A DNA stretch of 52,088 nucleotides from Paragemmobacter kunshanensis (GTDB lineage Bacteria; Pseudomonadota; Alphaproteobacteria; Rhodobacterales; Rhodobacteraceae). The notes below the pieces were generated by a model. It did no database searches. It saw only the letters and a list, made by a program, of their open reading frames with translations, and was not told the DNA's origin. Location of the stretch: contig NZ_JAALFE010000022.1 in NCBI RefSeq assembly GCF_011059185.1, positions 1 to 52,088 on the forward strand, read 5' to 3'. Numbering within the stretch: position 1 is the stretch's first letter; every line of letters begins with the position of its first letter. A program made the position numbers and the translations under genes. Positions 6,662 through 14,513 of this stretch are shown here, piece after piece.

Positions 6662-9160
6662 TCAGGGTTGCGCGGGCTGCGGCGCGGGGGCTGCGGGGGC
6701 GCGGGCGAGATCGTCGATCAGCGCGCGCAGCGCCCCGACATGGGGCGGGGCCCGGCCTGCAGCTTCGGACAGGCCAAGCGCGCGGTTGGCGGCGGCAGAG
6801 GCCGCCTCGCGCTGGCCCAGGGCTGCCAGCACGGCGGCATGGTGATACTGGACCGAGCCGTCCTCCGGCAGGGCGGCGGCGGCCTGATCCAGCAGGGGCA
6901 GGGCTTCGGCGGAATTGCCGGTCAGGTGCAGAAGCCAGCCATAGGTATCCTGAAAGGCCGGATTGGCAGAGTTGCGCAGGCGACGCGCGATGCGGAAGGC
7001 GCGGTCGATGGTGGCGGCTTCGCTGGCAGTCTGCGACAGGAGGCTGGCCAGATTGTTGGCGATGACGATGTTGCCGCTGTCCTGCGCATAAAGCGTTTCA
7101 TAGACGGCAACCGCCCCGGCGAGATCGCCTTCAGCCTGAAGGCGGGTCGCCTCGATCCAGCGCAGGGCGGGGGATTGCGGGCGTTCGGCCAACCCGGCCG
7201 CCAGAAGCGTGCGGGCGGCTTCGGCATCGCCCGAAGCTTCGAGCAGGGCGTGCAGCCGCTGGATGGCAAGTTCGTCGCCCGGATCGGAGGCGATCAGCGC
7301 GCGATAGCGGGCGATGGCCTGATCGGGCTGGTTCATCTGCTGATCCAGCAGGGCCTGACGATGCAGAAGCAGGCGCGAATCGGGACGGGTGGCGATGGAT
7401 TGGGCCAGAAGGGTGGCGGCCTCGTCCTGGCGGTTCAGGCTGACCAGCGCATCGGCCTTGAGCGCGATCCAGGGCGCGGGGTCGGCGGCGGCGGCGATCT
7501 GGCGGTCATGGATGGCCAGCGCCTCATCCGGGCGATCCTGTTCCAGCAGGGCGGCGGCCTCAAGCTGATCCGCAGCCTCGATGGCGGCTTGGGTCGCGAT
7601 CTGGCGCAGCACCGACACCAGTTCCGCGGCGAGCAGCCAATCCTTTTGCGAAAGGGTGAGGGCGGAGAGCCGTTCGACCAGCGCGAGATTGGCGGGATTG
7701 GCCTGCCAGGCCTTGTAGAGAACGGCGCGGGCCACGGCATCGCGGCCCTGTTCCTGCAGGAGGCGGCTGTAGTCGCGGGCATAGTTGGCCTCGGCCGGGG
7801 CGAGATCGACGGCGCGGCCAAGGGTTTCCGTCGCCAGTTCGACATTGCCGTCGCGCAGATAGGCGCGCGACAGATCGGCCATGATGGCGGCATCGTTCGG
7901 GGCCTGGTTCAGGGCATTGCGCAGGTCGATGATGGCATCGGCCGGGCGATCCTGCGCGATGTGGCGCGCGGCGCGCAGGCGCAGGGCATCGACATGGGAG
8001 GCATCCTCGGCCAGCACCTCGGCGATGGTAGAATCGGCGGCGGCCGCATCGCCGGAAGCGGCCAGCATCCGGGCATACTGCACCTTGATCCGGCGGGTCT
8101 GGTCAGAGGGTTCGGCCCCGGCGATGATGTCGGCCATGGTCTGCAGGGCGGCATCGCGCTGGCCTGCCTCGAAGTCGATCGAGGCGCGGATGGCGCGGTA
8201 GAGCCCTGCCTTGGGGTCATCGGCATTCGCCTCGATCAGGCCGGCGACGGCCTGAAGCGCGGCTTCGTTGCCCTTGGTGCCGCGCAGGAAATCAATCAGG
8301 GCGACATGGCCCTCGACAGGCCCGGTGGCGGGGCCGGCATTCTCGCGCAGGAAGCTTTCCGCACCGGCCAGATCGTTGCGCGACAGAAGCCATTGCAGGA
8401 AGGCGCCCGGCAGGCGGTCATTGCCGGGGAACAGCGCGATCATGGCGCGGAACTGGGCATCGACCAGATCGGGGGCGTCCTGTTCGATCAGCAGGCGCAG
8501 CTTGACCTCCTGGATGTCGAAATCGCGCGGCTCGGCGGCCAGCAGGGTTTCGGCCAGGGCGAGGGCCGTTTCGCGGTCTTCGGCGAGAAGGGCCTGATCG
8601 ACGGCGATGCGGATCAGGGCCGGGTCATCGGGATGGCTGGCGCGCTGGGCGGCGGCCTGGGCGGCCAGCTCTGCCTGCCGCGCCCGATCCGCTGCGGCGA
8701 CGGCGGTCTGGTAATCGAGCGCCAGACCCAGCGCCATGACGCGCGGATCGGCGGGCGCCATGCGCCGGGCATCCAGCACCTGCGGCGCAAGTTCCTGCCA
8801 CATGCTCTGGCTGAGAAGGAGGGTGCCGATTTCCACCCGGACGTCGATGTCGTCGGGGCGCTGCTGGGTCAGCACGTCGTATTGCGCCCAGGCGCCGGCC
8901 AGATCGCCCTGTTCGCGCAGGAGGCGGGCGAGGGTGAGGCGGGCCTCGAAGTGATCCTGCCGATTGTCCAGCGTGTTGCGCAGTTCCACCAGCGCACGCG
9001 GCGTGTCGCCTTCGGCCAGCAGGGCCTGGGCCGCGGCAAAATGGCCTTCGGCCTTTTCCTCGGCCGTCTGGCAGGCGGCGAGGAAGGCGCAGAGGGCAAG
9101 GGCAAGCGGCAGGCGGGAAGGGGCCGGAAAACGGGCCAAGGAACGGGGCAGACGCGGCAT
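6662..9160 (-). CDS. TPR-repeat lipoprotein, PrsT-like (exosortase/EPS-associated)
   Basis: An 832-residue protein starting at ATG 9160, preceded by TAGGAG at a good distance. The signal peptide ends in a lipobox (LALCAFLAACQ), so the Cys near residue 30 would be lipidated. The rest is a long array of tetratricopeptide repeats of about 34 residues, with A/L/Y/P-rich helix pairs such as PRALVELRNTL and DLAGAWAQYDVLTQQRPDD. Length, lipobox and repeats fit the PEP-CTERM-system TPR lipoprotein PrsT. This family accompanies exosortase-linked exopolysaccharide clusters and probably scaffolds export. It is divergent from the chain-length regulator and kinase genes. The tail is Pro/Ala-rich. A generic TPR lipoprotein is the alternative. 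Confidence 0.8.
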   Translation of the reverse strand: MPRLPRSLARFPAPSRLPLALALCAFLAACQTAEEKAEGHFAAAQALLAEGDTPRALVELRNTLDNRQDHFEARLTLARLLREQGDLAGAWAQYDVLTQQRPDDIDVRVEIGTLLLSQSMWQELAPQVLDARRMAPADPRVMALGLALDYQTAVAAADRARQAELAAQAAAQRASHPDDPALIRIAVDQALLAEDRETALALAETLLAAEPRDFDIQEVKLRLLIEQDAPDLVDAQFRAMIALFPGNDRLPGAFLQWLLSRNDLAGAESFLRENAGPATGPVEGHVALIDFLRGTKGNEAALQAVAGLIEANADDPKAGLYRAIRASIDFEAGQRDAALQTMADIIAGAEPSDQTRRIKVQYARMLAASGDAAAADSTIAEVLAEDASHVDALRLRAARHIAQDRPADAIIDLRNALNQAPNDAAIMADLSRAYLRDGNVELATETLGRAVDLAPAEANYARDYSRLLQEQGRDAVARAVLYKAWQANPANLALVERLSALTLSQKDWLLAAELVSVLRQIATQAAIEAADQLEAAALLEQDRPDEALAIHDRQIAAAADPAPWIALKADALVSLNRQDEAATLLAQSIATRPDSRLLLHRQALLDQQMNQPDQAIARYRALIASDPGDELAIQRLHALLEASGDAEAARTLLAAGLAERPQSPALRWIEATRLQAEGDLAGAVAVYETLYAQDSGNIVIANNLASLLSQTASEAATIDRAFRIARRLRNSANPAFQDTYGWLLHLTGNSAEALPLLDQAAAALPEDGSVQYHHAAVLAALGQREAASAAANRALGLSEAAGRAPPHVGALRALIDDLARAPAAPAPQPAQP

Positions 9161-9456
9161 CACTACTCCTATCACGGCGGGCGCGGGCCCGATCTCGGGT
9201 CACCCCGCAAGGCTGGTTTCCGCCCGGTCATGCTGCAGCACAGAAAAACCGTGGTCTGGCGGGTGGACCTGACCCGGTCAATTAGTATTAATGTTCGGGT
9301 TGAAAGCGCAACGCGGTTTCGGCATTCAGGCGTGGGGGACGGATGAGTTTTGCGCGCTTCGGGCTGAAGGGTGACGTGGGCCGGGAAGGACCGAAGTGGC
9401 GATGAGAGCGGTGTTCAGTGGTTTCGGGCGGATTTGCCCGCAAAGAGGGTGAGTTG
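9161..9456. promoter_or_regulatory. Divergent promoter region between the TPR gene and the wzz-like gene
   Basis: About 296 bp lie between two divergent exopolysaccharide genes, so promoters in both directions are expected here. An AT-rich island around 9277-9300 (ATTAGTATTAATG followed by TTCGG) shares ATTAATG and TTCG with the element found before the VPLPA-CTERM genes, but the match is weak. A 16-codon open frame (9402-9452), ending just before the wzz-like start, could be a leader peptide. I have no further support for it. Confidence 0.35.
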
Positions 9457-10917
9457 GTGACCGAGGATCCTCCTGTCCAGTTAGATCTTGGCTTTGTCCT
9501 GTCGCGAATCCGGCGATGGGTGCTGCTGTTCCTGTTCCTGCTGATTCTGGTCTCGGGGATCGGGGTGGTGGTGGCCTTGACCCTGCCGACGGTCTATCGG
9601 GCCGAGGCGCTGCTGGTGGTGGAATCAGAGCAGATCCCCGACGATCTGGCGGCGTCCACTGTGCAGACCAATGCGCGCGAGCAGTTGCAGATCATCGAGA
9701 AGCGGGTGCTGTCGCGCGAGGTTCTGGTGCGCATGGCCGACCGGCTGGGCATCTATGCCGCCGAAGGGCGGGCGGGTGCAGAGCAGATGTCGTCGGGCGA
9801 GGTGGTGGAGGATCTGCGGATGCGGATCCGGATGATGCCGTCGGATAGCGGCACGGCGGGGGCACCGGCGGAAACCGATGCGCTGCTGGTGCGGGTGATG
9901 TTCGATTCGCCCGATGCGGATGTGGCGGCGCGGGTGGCCAATGAACTGGTGACCCAGATCCTTGAGGTGGATGTGGCCACGCGCATCCAGATCGCCCGGC
10001 AGACGCAGGAATTCTTTGAGCAGGAAGTCGCGCGGCTGGAAAAGGACCTGTCGACCCGGTCGATGGAGATTCAGGGGTTCAAGGAAGAGAATATCGAGGC
10101 CCTGCCCGACAGCCTTGTCTTCCGGCGCGAGGATCTGGCGATGATCGAGGCGCGCATGGTGCAGCTTGAGCGGGACCGGCGTATCCTTCTGGACCAGATC
10201 GACCGGATCGACCGGCTGACCGGCGGCCTTGCCCCCGCGCCCGGCGATGCGGGCGAAGAGGCGGCAGATGCGCCGATTTCGGGCCGCGTGACGACGCGCG
10301 ACGTGCGGCGCAGCGACCTGGTGACGGAACTGTCCTATGTGGATCAGGAGCGCGAGCAGTTGCAGGGCCGGGCCGAGGGCCTGCGGGCCACGATTGCCGA
10401 AACCCCGCGCGTGGCCATCCGGCTTGAGGCGCTGGAGCGCGACTATGCCAATGTGCGCAGCCAGTATGATCTGGCCATCGCCAATCTGGCCAAGGCCGAG
10501 ATCGGCGAGCTGATCGAAAGCCTGGCCAAGGGGCGGCGGATCAGCGTGATCGAACAGGCCGTGCGGCCCGACCGTCCGTTCAGCCCGGACCGGCCGAAGG
10601 TGGCGCTGATCGGGGTTCTGGCGGGTCTGCTGATCGCGGGCGGCGTGGTGCTGGCGCTGGAGATGCTGCGCGGCGTTATCCGCCGTCCGCAGGACATCGA
10701 AAGCGTGATCGGGGCGCAGATGATCGTGACGCTGCCGCATGTGCGGACCCGGCGCGAGGTGATGATGGGCCGGGCCGTCTGGGCGCTGGTCTTTCTGGTG
10801 GTGGCGGGGGCGGGGGCGCTGACCTGGCAGAACCGGGCGCAGATCGACCGGTTCCAGACCCTGGTGATCGAGAAGATCCGCGGGCTGTTGCCGACGGATT
10901 CGGCAGGAGGGGCCTGA
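9457..10917 (+). CDS. Wzz-type chain-length determinant / polysaccharide co-polymerase
   Basis: About 486 residues from GTG 9457, chosen because AAGAGGG lies seven bases upstream. A GTG at 9418 would add 13 residues. The layout is typical of polysaccharide co-polymerases: an N-terminal membrane helix (VLLFLFLLILVSGIGVVVAL), the Wzz domain with PTVYRAEALLVVE, a long periplasmic coiled coil (about residues 170-370), a PDRPFSPDRPK motif before the second membrane helix (VALIGVLAGLLIAGGVVLALEM) and a third helix near the C-terminus. It should set chain length together with the kinase, whose gene starts one base after this stop. The third helix is a feature of the PEP-CTERM-locus type. Confidence 0.88.
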   Translation: MTEDPPVQLDLGFVLSRIRRWVLLFLFLLILVSGIGVVVALTLPTVYRAEALLVVESEQIPDDLAASTVQTNAREQLQIIEKRVLSREVLVRMADRLGIYAAEGRAGAEQMSSGEVVEDLRMRIRMMPSDSGTAGAPAETDALLVRVMFDSPDADVAARVANELVTQILEVDVATRIQIARQTQEFFEQEVARLEKDLSTRSMEIQGFKEENIEALPDSLVFRREDLAMIEARMVQLERDRRILLDQIDRIDRLTGGLAPAPGDAGEEAADAPISGRVTTRDVRRSDLVTELSYVDQEREQLQGRAEGLRATIAETPRVAIRLEALERDYANVRSQYDLAIANLAKAEIGELIESLAKGRRISVIEQAVRPDRPFSPDRPKVALIGVLAGLLIAGGVVLALEMLRGVIRRPQDIESVIGAQMIVTLPHVRTRREVMMGRAVWALVFLVVAGAGALTWQNRAQIDRFQTLVIEKIRGLLPTDSAGGA

Positions 10918-10918
10918 C

Positions 10919-11734
10919 ATGGCGGTGGAACGCGTTCAATCCGCGATCGCGCGGGCGCGCGCGCAGCGCGACGGGCTGGATCAGGCGCCCGAGGCGGGCG
11001 AACCCGAAGCCATGGCCGATGTGGAGGCGAGGGCCACGACGCTGGATCGCTGGCCGGATCTGCCGCGTGTCGCGGTGGCCGAGGATATGCTGGACAGGGC
11101 GCGGGTGATCCGGGGCGGGGCGGAGGCGACGGCCTTCGACATGCTGCGGACCAAGGTCCTGCAACGCATGAAGGGCGACGGCTGGCGGCGGATCGCCATC
11201 ACCTCGGCCGACAAGGGATGCGGCAAGACGACGGTGGCGATGAACCTGGCCTTCAGCCTGGCCCGCCAGAAGGAAGTGCGGACCCTGCTTGTCGAGGCGG
11301 ATCTGCGGCGTCCCTCGCTGGCGCGGGCGCTGGGCCTGCCGGGGGCTTCGGGCCTGGCCGAGGTTCTGACGCAGGATCTTCCCTTCGGGCAGGCGGCGCT
11401 GCGGCTGCGTGACAATCTGGCGGTGCTTGCCAGCCAGGCCCGCAGCGCGCATTCGGCCGAGATCCTGCAAAGCGGGCGGGTGGCCGACGTGCTGGCCGAG
11501 ATCGAGGCCGCTTATAACCCGGATATCGTGATCTTCGACCTGCCGCCCCTGATGGAGACGGATGATGCGCTGGCCTTCATGGGCCATGTCGATTGCGCGC
11601 TTCTGGTCACGCGGGCCGAACATACGACCAGCGCGCAGGTGGAAACCTGTTCGCGCGACATCTCGGCCCGGACGGCGCTGGCGGGGGTGGTTCTGAACCG
11701 CTATCGCGCGGCCGGGGCTGCCAGCGGATATTGA
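10919..11734 (+). CDS. BY-kinase-like tyrosine autokinase (CpsD/CapB type)
   Basis: A 271-residue cytoplasmic P-loop protein of the bacterial tyrosine kinase family, partner of the co-polymerase encoded just upstream. Walker A is SADKGCGKTTVAMN with K103. Walker A' is LLVEADLRRPS with D128. Walker B is IVIFDLPP with D207. The first 80 residues are a poorly conserved linker. The C-terminus lacks the usual tyrosine-rich cluster and ends in NRYRAAGAASGY, leaving only two tyrosines, one of them the last residue. Autophosphorylation capacity may therefore be reduced. Together with the TPR protein and the chain-length protein it forms the regulatory core of the exopolysaccharide locus. Confidence 0.87.
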   Translation: MAVERVQSAIARARAQRDGLDQAPEAGEPEAMADVEARATTLDRWPDLPRVAVAEDMLDRARVIRGGAEATAFDMLRTKVLQRMKGDGWRRIAITSADKGCGKTTVAMNLAFSLARQKEVRTLLVEADLRRPSLARALGLPGASGLAEVLTQDLPFGQAALRLRDNLAVLASQARSAHSAEILQSGRVADVLAEIEAAYNPDIVIFDLPPLMETDDALAFMGHVDCALLVTRAEHTTSAQVETCSRDISARTALAGVVLNRYRAAGAASGY

Positions 11735-11759
11735 GGGCCGCCCCTGTGGGGGCGGACAA

Positions 11760-11786
11760 AGAAAAAGGGGCGCCGAAGCGCCCCAG
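11760..11786 (-). terminator. Intrinsic terminator of the first VPLPA-CTERM gene
   Basis: The stem GGGGCGC/GCGCCCC (11767-11773 with 11778-11784) has a four-base loop. On the minus strand it is followed by a run of T (A-run at 11762-11766 on the plus strand). It sits 22 bp after the stop at 11808. A second GC stem at 11738-11755, without a T-run, may end the kinase transcript. Confidence 0.85.
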
Positions 11787-11807
11787 GCATGCGATGGGTT
11801 CCGTCCC

Positions 11808-12446
11808 TCAGGCCGCCGCGAGTTTGCGACGACGGGAGAGCCCGAAAAGACCAAGCAGAGCAGTGCCGAGCAGCAACACGCCAGCCGGCAGCGGCACGAC
11901 GCTGATCGAGGCGCTGATGATGGCGGAACGCGGGTTCTGGCCCTGCCCCTGACCAAAGAGCGAGGACGGCGCGTTCAGGAAGGTGACGGTCACCAGCCCG
12001 ACCCCGGCGATCTGCTGCGGGGCGATGGGATCGAAGGTGATCGTGCCATTGGTGAAGCGGATCGCAGCATTCGTCAGGAACTGCACACCTTCACCGACGC
12101 CACCAAAGGCCGCAGCCGTGGGGGCAAGGAAGCTGAGCGTGGCCGTGATATCAAAGCTGTCAGGAAGTATCGGATCCCATTCAGCGGCGGTGATCCGCAG
12201 GAACTGGAACGTCGTGGCAGGGGCGTAGGGTTCCACATTGATGATCGGGTTGCCCAGAAGCGAGGGCGCCAGCGTGGCCGAGGCGATGCAGTCGCTGGCG
12301 AAGCCGAGCGAGTTCTGGCAGTTCGAGATCTGCACCGAGGAGCCGGCAGAGTCGACCTGAAAGGCGATCGGCGCGGCCTGCAGGCTGCCCGAGAGCATCA
12401 GCGTGGCAGCGAGGGCCTGGGCGCAGGCGAAAATCTGTTTCAACAT
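11808..12446 (-). CDS. VPLPA-CTERM sorting-domain protein 1
   Basis: A 212-residue exported protein. An N-terminal signal peptide (cleavage likely after SLQAA) leads to a beta-rich, low-charge domain. The last 30 residues form a tripartite sorting tail: VPLPAG at about 184, a hydrophobic helix (VLLLGTALLGLFGL) and the basic SRRRK. This is the VPLPA-CTERM signal recognised by an XrtD-type exosortase, which would cleave near the VPLPA motif during export. An N-terminal C-x9-C pair is shared with the paralogue upstream. GGAG precedes the ATG. It is probably a surface or matrix protein linked to the adjacent exopolysaccharide. The biochemical role is unknown. Confidence 0.88.
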   Translation of the reverse strand: MLKQIFACAQALAATLMLSGSLQAAPIAFQVDSAGSSVQISNCQNSLGFASDCIASATLAPSLLGNPIINVEPYAPATTFQFLRITAAEWDPILPDSFDITATLSFLAPTAAAFGGVGEGVQFLTNAAIRFTNGTITFDPIAPQQIAGVGLVTVTFLNAPSSLFGQGQGQNPRSAIISASISVVPLPAGVLLLGTALLGLFGLSRRRKLAAA

Positions 12447-12497
12447 TTCAAGACACTCCGACGATCCGGCACGCGGACAAAGTTACGGCAAACTTAA

Positions 12498-12518
12498 GAC
12501 ATGTTAATGACACATTCG
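12498..12518 (-). promoter_or_regulatory. Conserved 21-bp upstream element, copy 1
   Basis: The plus strand reads GACATG then TTAATG then ACACATTCG. It matches the element before the second VPLPA-CTERM gene at 18 of 21 positions. Its gene-proximal edge lies 52 bp before the start codon. A regulator site or part of a promoter is likely, and the factor is unknown. Confidence 0.6.
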
Positions 12519-12627
12519 ATGGGGGGATTTCCAGCCTTTTGTTGGGGTCGGCGGGGAAAACACCACAGACTGTGGCGCAGGGGCCGATTGGCGCTGGATG
12601 GGGAAGGATCCGGCATGTGTCGCGATG

Positions 12628-12654
12628 AAAAAAGGGGCGCACGGGCGCCCCTTT
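12628..12654 (-). terminator. Intrinsic terminator of the second VPLPA-CTERM gene
   Basis: The stem GGGGCGC (12634-12640) pairs with GCGCCCC (12645-12651). On the minus strand it is followed by six T residues (plus-strand A-run 12628-12633). It is nearly identical in stem to the terminator of the other VPLPA gene, consistent with duplication of the whole unit. Confidence 0.87.
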
Positions 12655-12675
12655 GCTGTGGGTTGATGCGGAAGC

Positions 12676-13290
12676 TCAGGCCGGCAGGTTGCGGCGGCGG
12701 CGCGACAGGCCGAAGAGGCCCGCGATGGCCGAAAGCAGCAGCAGGACGCCGCCCGGCAGCGGCACGACGCTGACGGCTTCGATGCGGATATCGGCACCGA
12801 TGTAATCGGGGCCGGTCTCCGGATCGAAGGGGCCGCCGGACAGGAAGTTGACCAAGAGCGGCGCGCCTGCCGTTGCCAGAACCGGGCCCCAGGTCAGGCT
12901 TGCCCCCGGATTGAGGTTGTTGCCCTGCGATGGCCCCCAATTCACGATGCTGGCAAGCGCCGTGAATTCATAGGAGACAAGACCGACAAGGATCTCGACC
13001 GTTGTGGTGAAGGAGAAACTGTCAGGATCACCCTGATCGTTGCCCGACGCGACGATATTGAAGAGCCGGAAGGTCTGGCTGGCAGGGGTTGTCACGCTGG
13101 ATGCTGTCACGCCCAGCTGATCCGCGATGCCGAAATTGCAGCTGTTGTCGTTTCCCGGGACGGGGTTGCATGTCTCTGTCCCCAGTCCCACGCTGTCGAT
13201 CGTGAAGTTCACGGTGGCGGCCTGCGCGCCTTGCGCAAGGAACAGGCTGGCCGCAGCGGCGCAGGCGAGGGATCTGACTGTCGCGAACAT
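12676..13290 (-). CDS. VPLPA-CTERM sorting-domain protein 2
   Basis: A 204-residue exported protein starting at ATG 13290, with AAAGGAG upstream. A longer frame reaching 13359 would put a non-signal sequence in front of the clear signal peptide (MFATVRSLACAAAASLF, cleavage near AQA). The mature part opens with VNFTIDSVG and a C-x9-C pair, mirroring the downstream paralogue (IAFQVDSAG and C-x9-C). The tail is VPLPGG, a hydrophobic helix (VLLLLSAIAGLFGL) and SRRRR, a VPLPA-CTERM signal with G in place of A. The two genes share start context, upstream element and terminator shape, so they arose by tandem duplication. Confidence 0.88.
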   Translation of the reverse strand: MFATVRSLACAAAASLFLAQGAQAATVNFTIDSVGLGTETCNPVPGNDNSCNFGIADQLGVTASSVTTPASQTFRLFNIVASGNDQGDPDSFSFTTTVEILVGLVSYEFTALASIVNWGPSQGNNLNPGASLTWGPVLATAGAPLLVNFLSGGPFDPETGPDYIGADIRIEAVSVVPLPGGVLLLLSAIAGLFGLSRRRRNLPA

Positions 13291-13343
13291 GTCCCGGACT
13301 CCTTTCAGGATGTCTGACGCAGAATGGACAATGCCATGATTTC

Positions 13344-13364
13344 GACACATTAATGCCACATTCG
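13344..13364 (-). promoter_or_regulatory. Conserved 21-bp upstream element, copy 2
   Basis: The plus strand reads GACACA then TTAATG then CCACATTCG, 18 of 21 positions identical to copy 1. Its proximal edge is 54 bp before the start of the second VPLPA-CTERM gene, almost the same distance as copy 1. Within it the minus strand shows a partial direct repeat of ATGTG. The rest of the 13291-13536 gap shows nothing I recognise. Confidence 0.6.
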
Positions 13365-13536
13365 CGAACAGTCCGACCAGCAGATTGTGGGTTCTGGCCC
13401 GAACAATGCCCCATGATCCAGCCCCGGGTCGCGCGTCGTGGCATGGGGGGCAACCCTTGATTGCATGGGACTTCTGCCGCTGATTGCGAACGGGTTGAAT
13501 TGTGGCGGGCGGGGTAAGGCCGCCGTCAGCGCACCG

Positions 13537-14439
13537 TCAGCCCCCCCGATGCAGTGATTCCATCCTTGCGGCGAAATCGGGGCTGGACATCAGCGCGCGG
13601 CAGCGCTGGAAGCGGCCGGTCGCATAGGCGAGGAAATCATCCGCCGGGTTGCCATTGGCGTGCTGTATCAGGCCCCACAACGTCCATAGCAGATCGCACA
13701 TCGCCTTGTAGGCGATCATGCGGGCCTCTTCCCATGGCCCGGCGGGGCGGCCGAAATAGGCGGTGAGCATGGCGGCATCCTGCGCGGCATCAAAGCCCGC
13801 CTCGACCGAGAGATCGCCCAGATCCCACATCGGATCGTTCATGCCGGAATATTCCCAGTCGACGATCCACATGCGGCTGCCGGTATCGAGGAAGTTCTCG
13901 CAGAGCGGATCGCAATGGCAGGGCGCCTGCGGCAGGGGATGGGCGGCAAGCGCCGTGCGGACGCGGTCGGCCTCGCGCAGGGCGGCGTCATAGCCTTCGG
14001 GCGGGGCGACGGATTTCCCGGCCAGAAGGGCGCGGTAATCGTCGATCATGGCGAAAAGATCGAAGCGGGCGGGGAAGATCACGCCGCTGTCATGCAACTG
14101 CCGCAGCTCGCGGGCGGCGCGGGCCGGGCTGCCGGGGCGGCTGCGGAAGAGATCGGGCGTCATGGTGACGGTATCGGGGATGAAGCGCGTCACCATAAGG
14201 CCGGAGGCGGGATCGGCATGCAGCACCTCGGGCGAGACACCGGCGGCGGCGGCGGCGCGGGCGGCGGTGGCTTCGTTGGTGCGGTCGATGTATTCGGCGG
14301 TGCCTTCGCCGGGGATGCGCAGGACATGCCCGCCCAGATGCCAGACGCGGTTGGTCAGCCCGCCAAGGCGCCGGGGCGTGCCGGTGAAGCCTTGCAAGGC
14401 TGGAATGCGCGCGGCGATGGCGGCGATGTCGTCGGTCAT
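13537..14439 (-). CDS. Choline/aminoglycoside-kinase-like phosphotransferase
   Basis: A 300-residue protein of the choline kinase/LicA/APH superfamily. The N-lobe has GLTNRVWHL, the nucleotide-binding loop, and VLRIPGEGTAEYIDR. The catalytic loop is CHCDPLCENFL, with the Brenner-type HxDxxxxN, and the metal-binding site is IVDWEYSG. Start ATG 14439 (MTDDIAA) excludes an unlikely N-terminal extension. It resembles a second kinase encoded about 3 kb further on (17716-18600), which is part of a betaine-type transporter operon. I infer an amino-alcohol such as choline or ethanolamine as substrate, though thiamine or another small alcohol is possible. It is divergent from a methyltransferase gene. 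Confidence 0.83.
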   Translation of the reverse strand: MTDDIAAIAARIPALQGFTGTPRRLGGLTNRVWHLGGHVLRIPGEGTAEYIDRTNEATAARAAAAAGVSPEVLHADPASGLMVTRFIPDTVTMTPDLFRSRPGSPARAARELRQLHDSGVIFPARFDLFAMIDDYRALLAGKSVAPPEGYDAALREADRVRTALAAHPLPQAPCHCDPLCENFLDTGSRMWIVDWEYSGMNDPMWDLGDLSVEAGFDAAQDAAMLTAYFGRPAGPWEEARMIAYKAMCDLLWTLWGLIQHANGNPADDFLAYATGRFQRCRALMSSPDFAARMESLHRGG

Positions 14440-14513
14440 GCTGGCCCCCCGAGGTTGCGTTGCAGACCAGTCTGCCGCAAGCTGGGGGCAAGGCAAAGCG
14501 GGGAGTGGGGATC

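Noticed and set aside
6668-9346. 892-codon plus-strand frame
   Set aside because: It is antisense to the TPR lipoprotein gene, which has a lipobox and clear repeats. The plus frame is Gly/Gln-rich without motifs.
13344-13364. Sigma-54 promoter before VPLPA-CTERM genes
   Set aside because: TGGCAT is present in one copy but the GC element 10 bp further is missing, so the -24/-12 pattern is not met.
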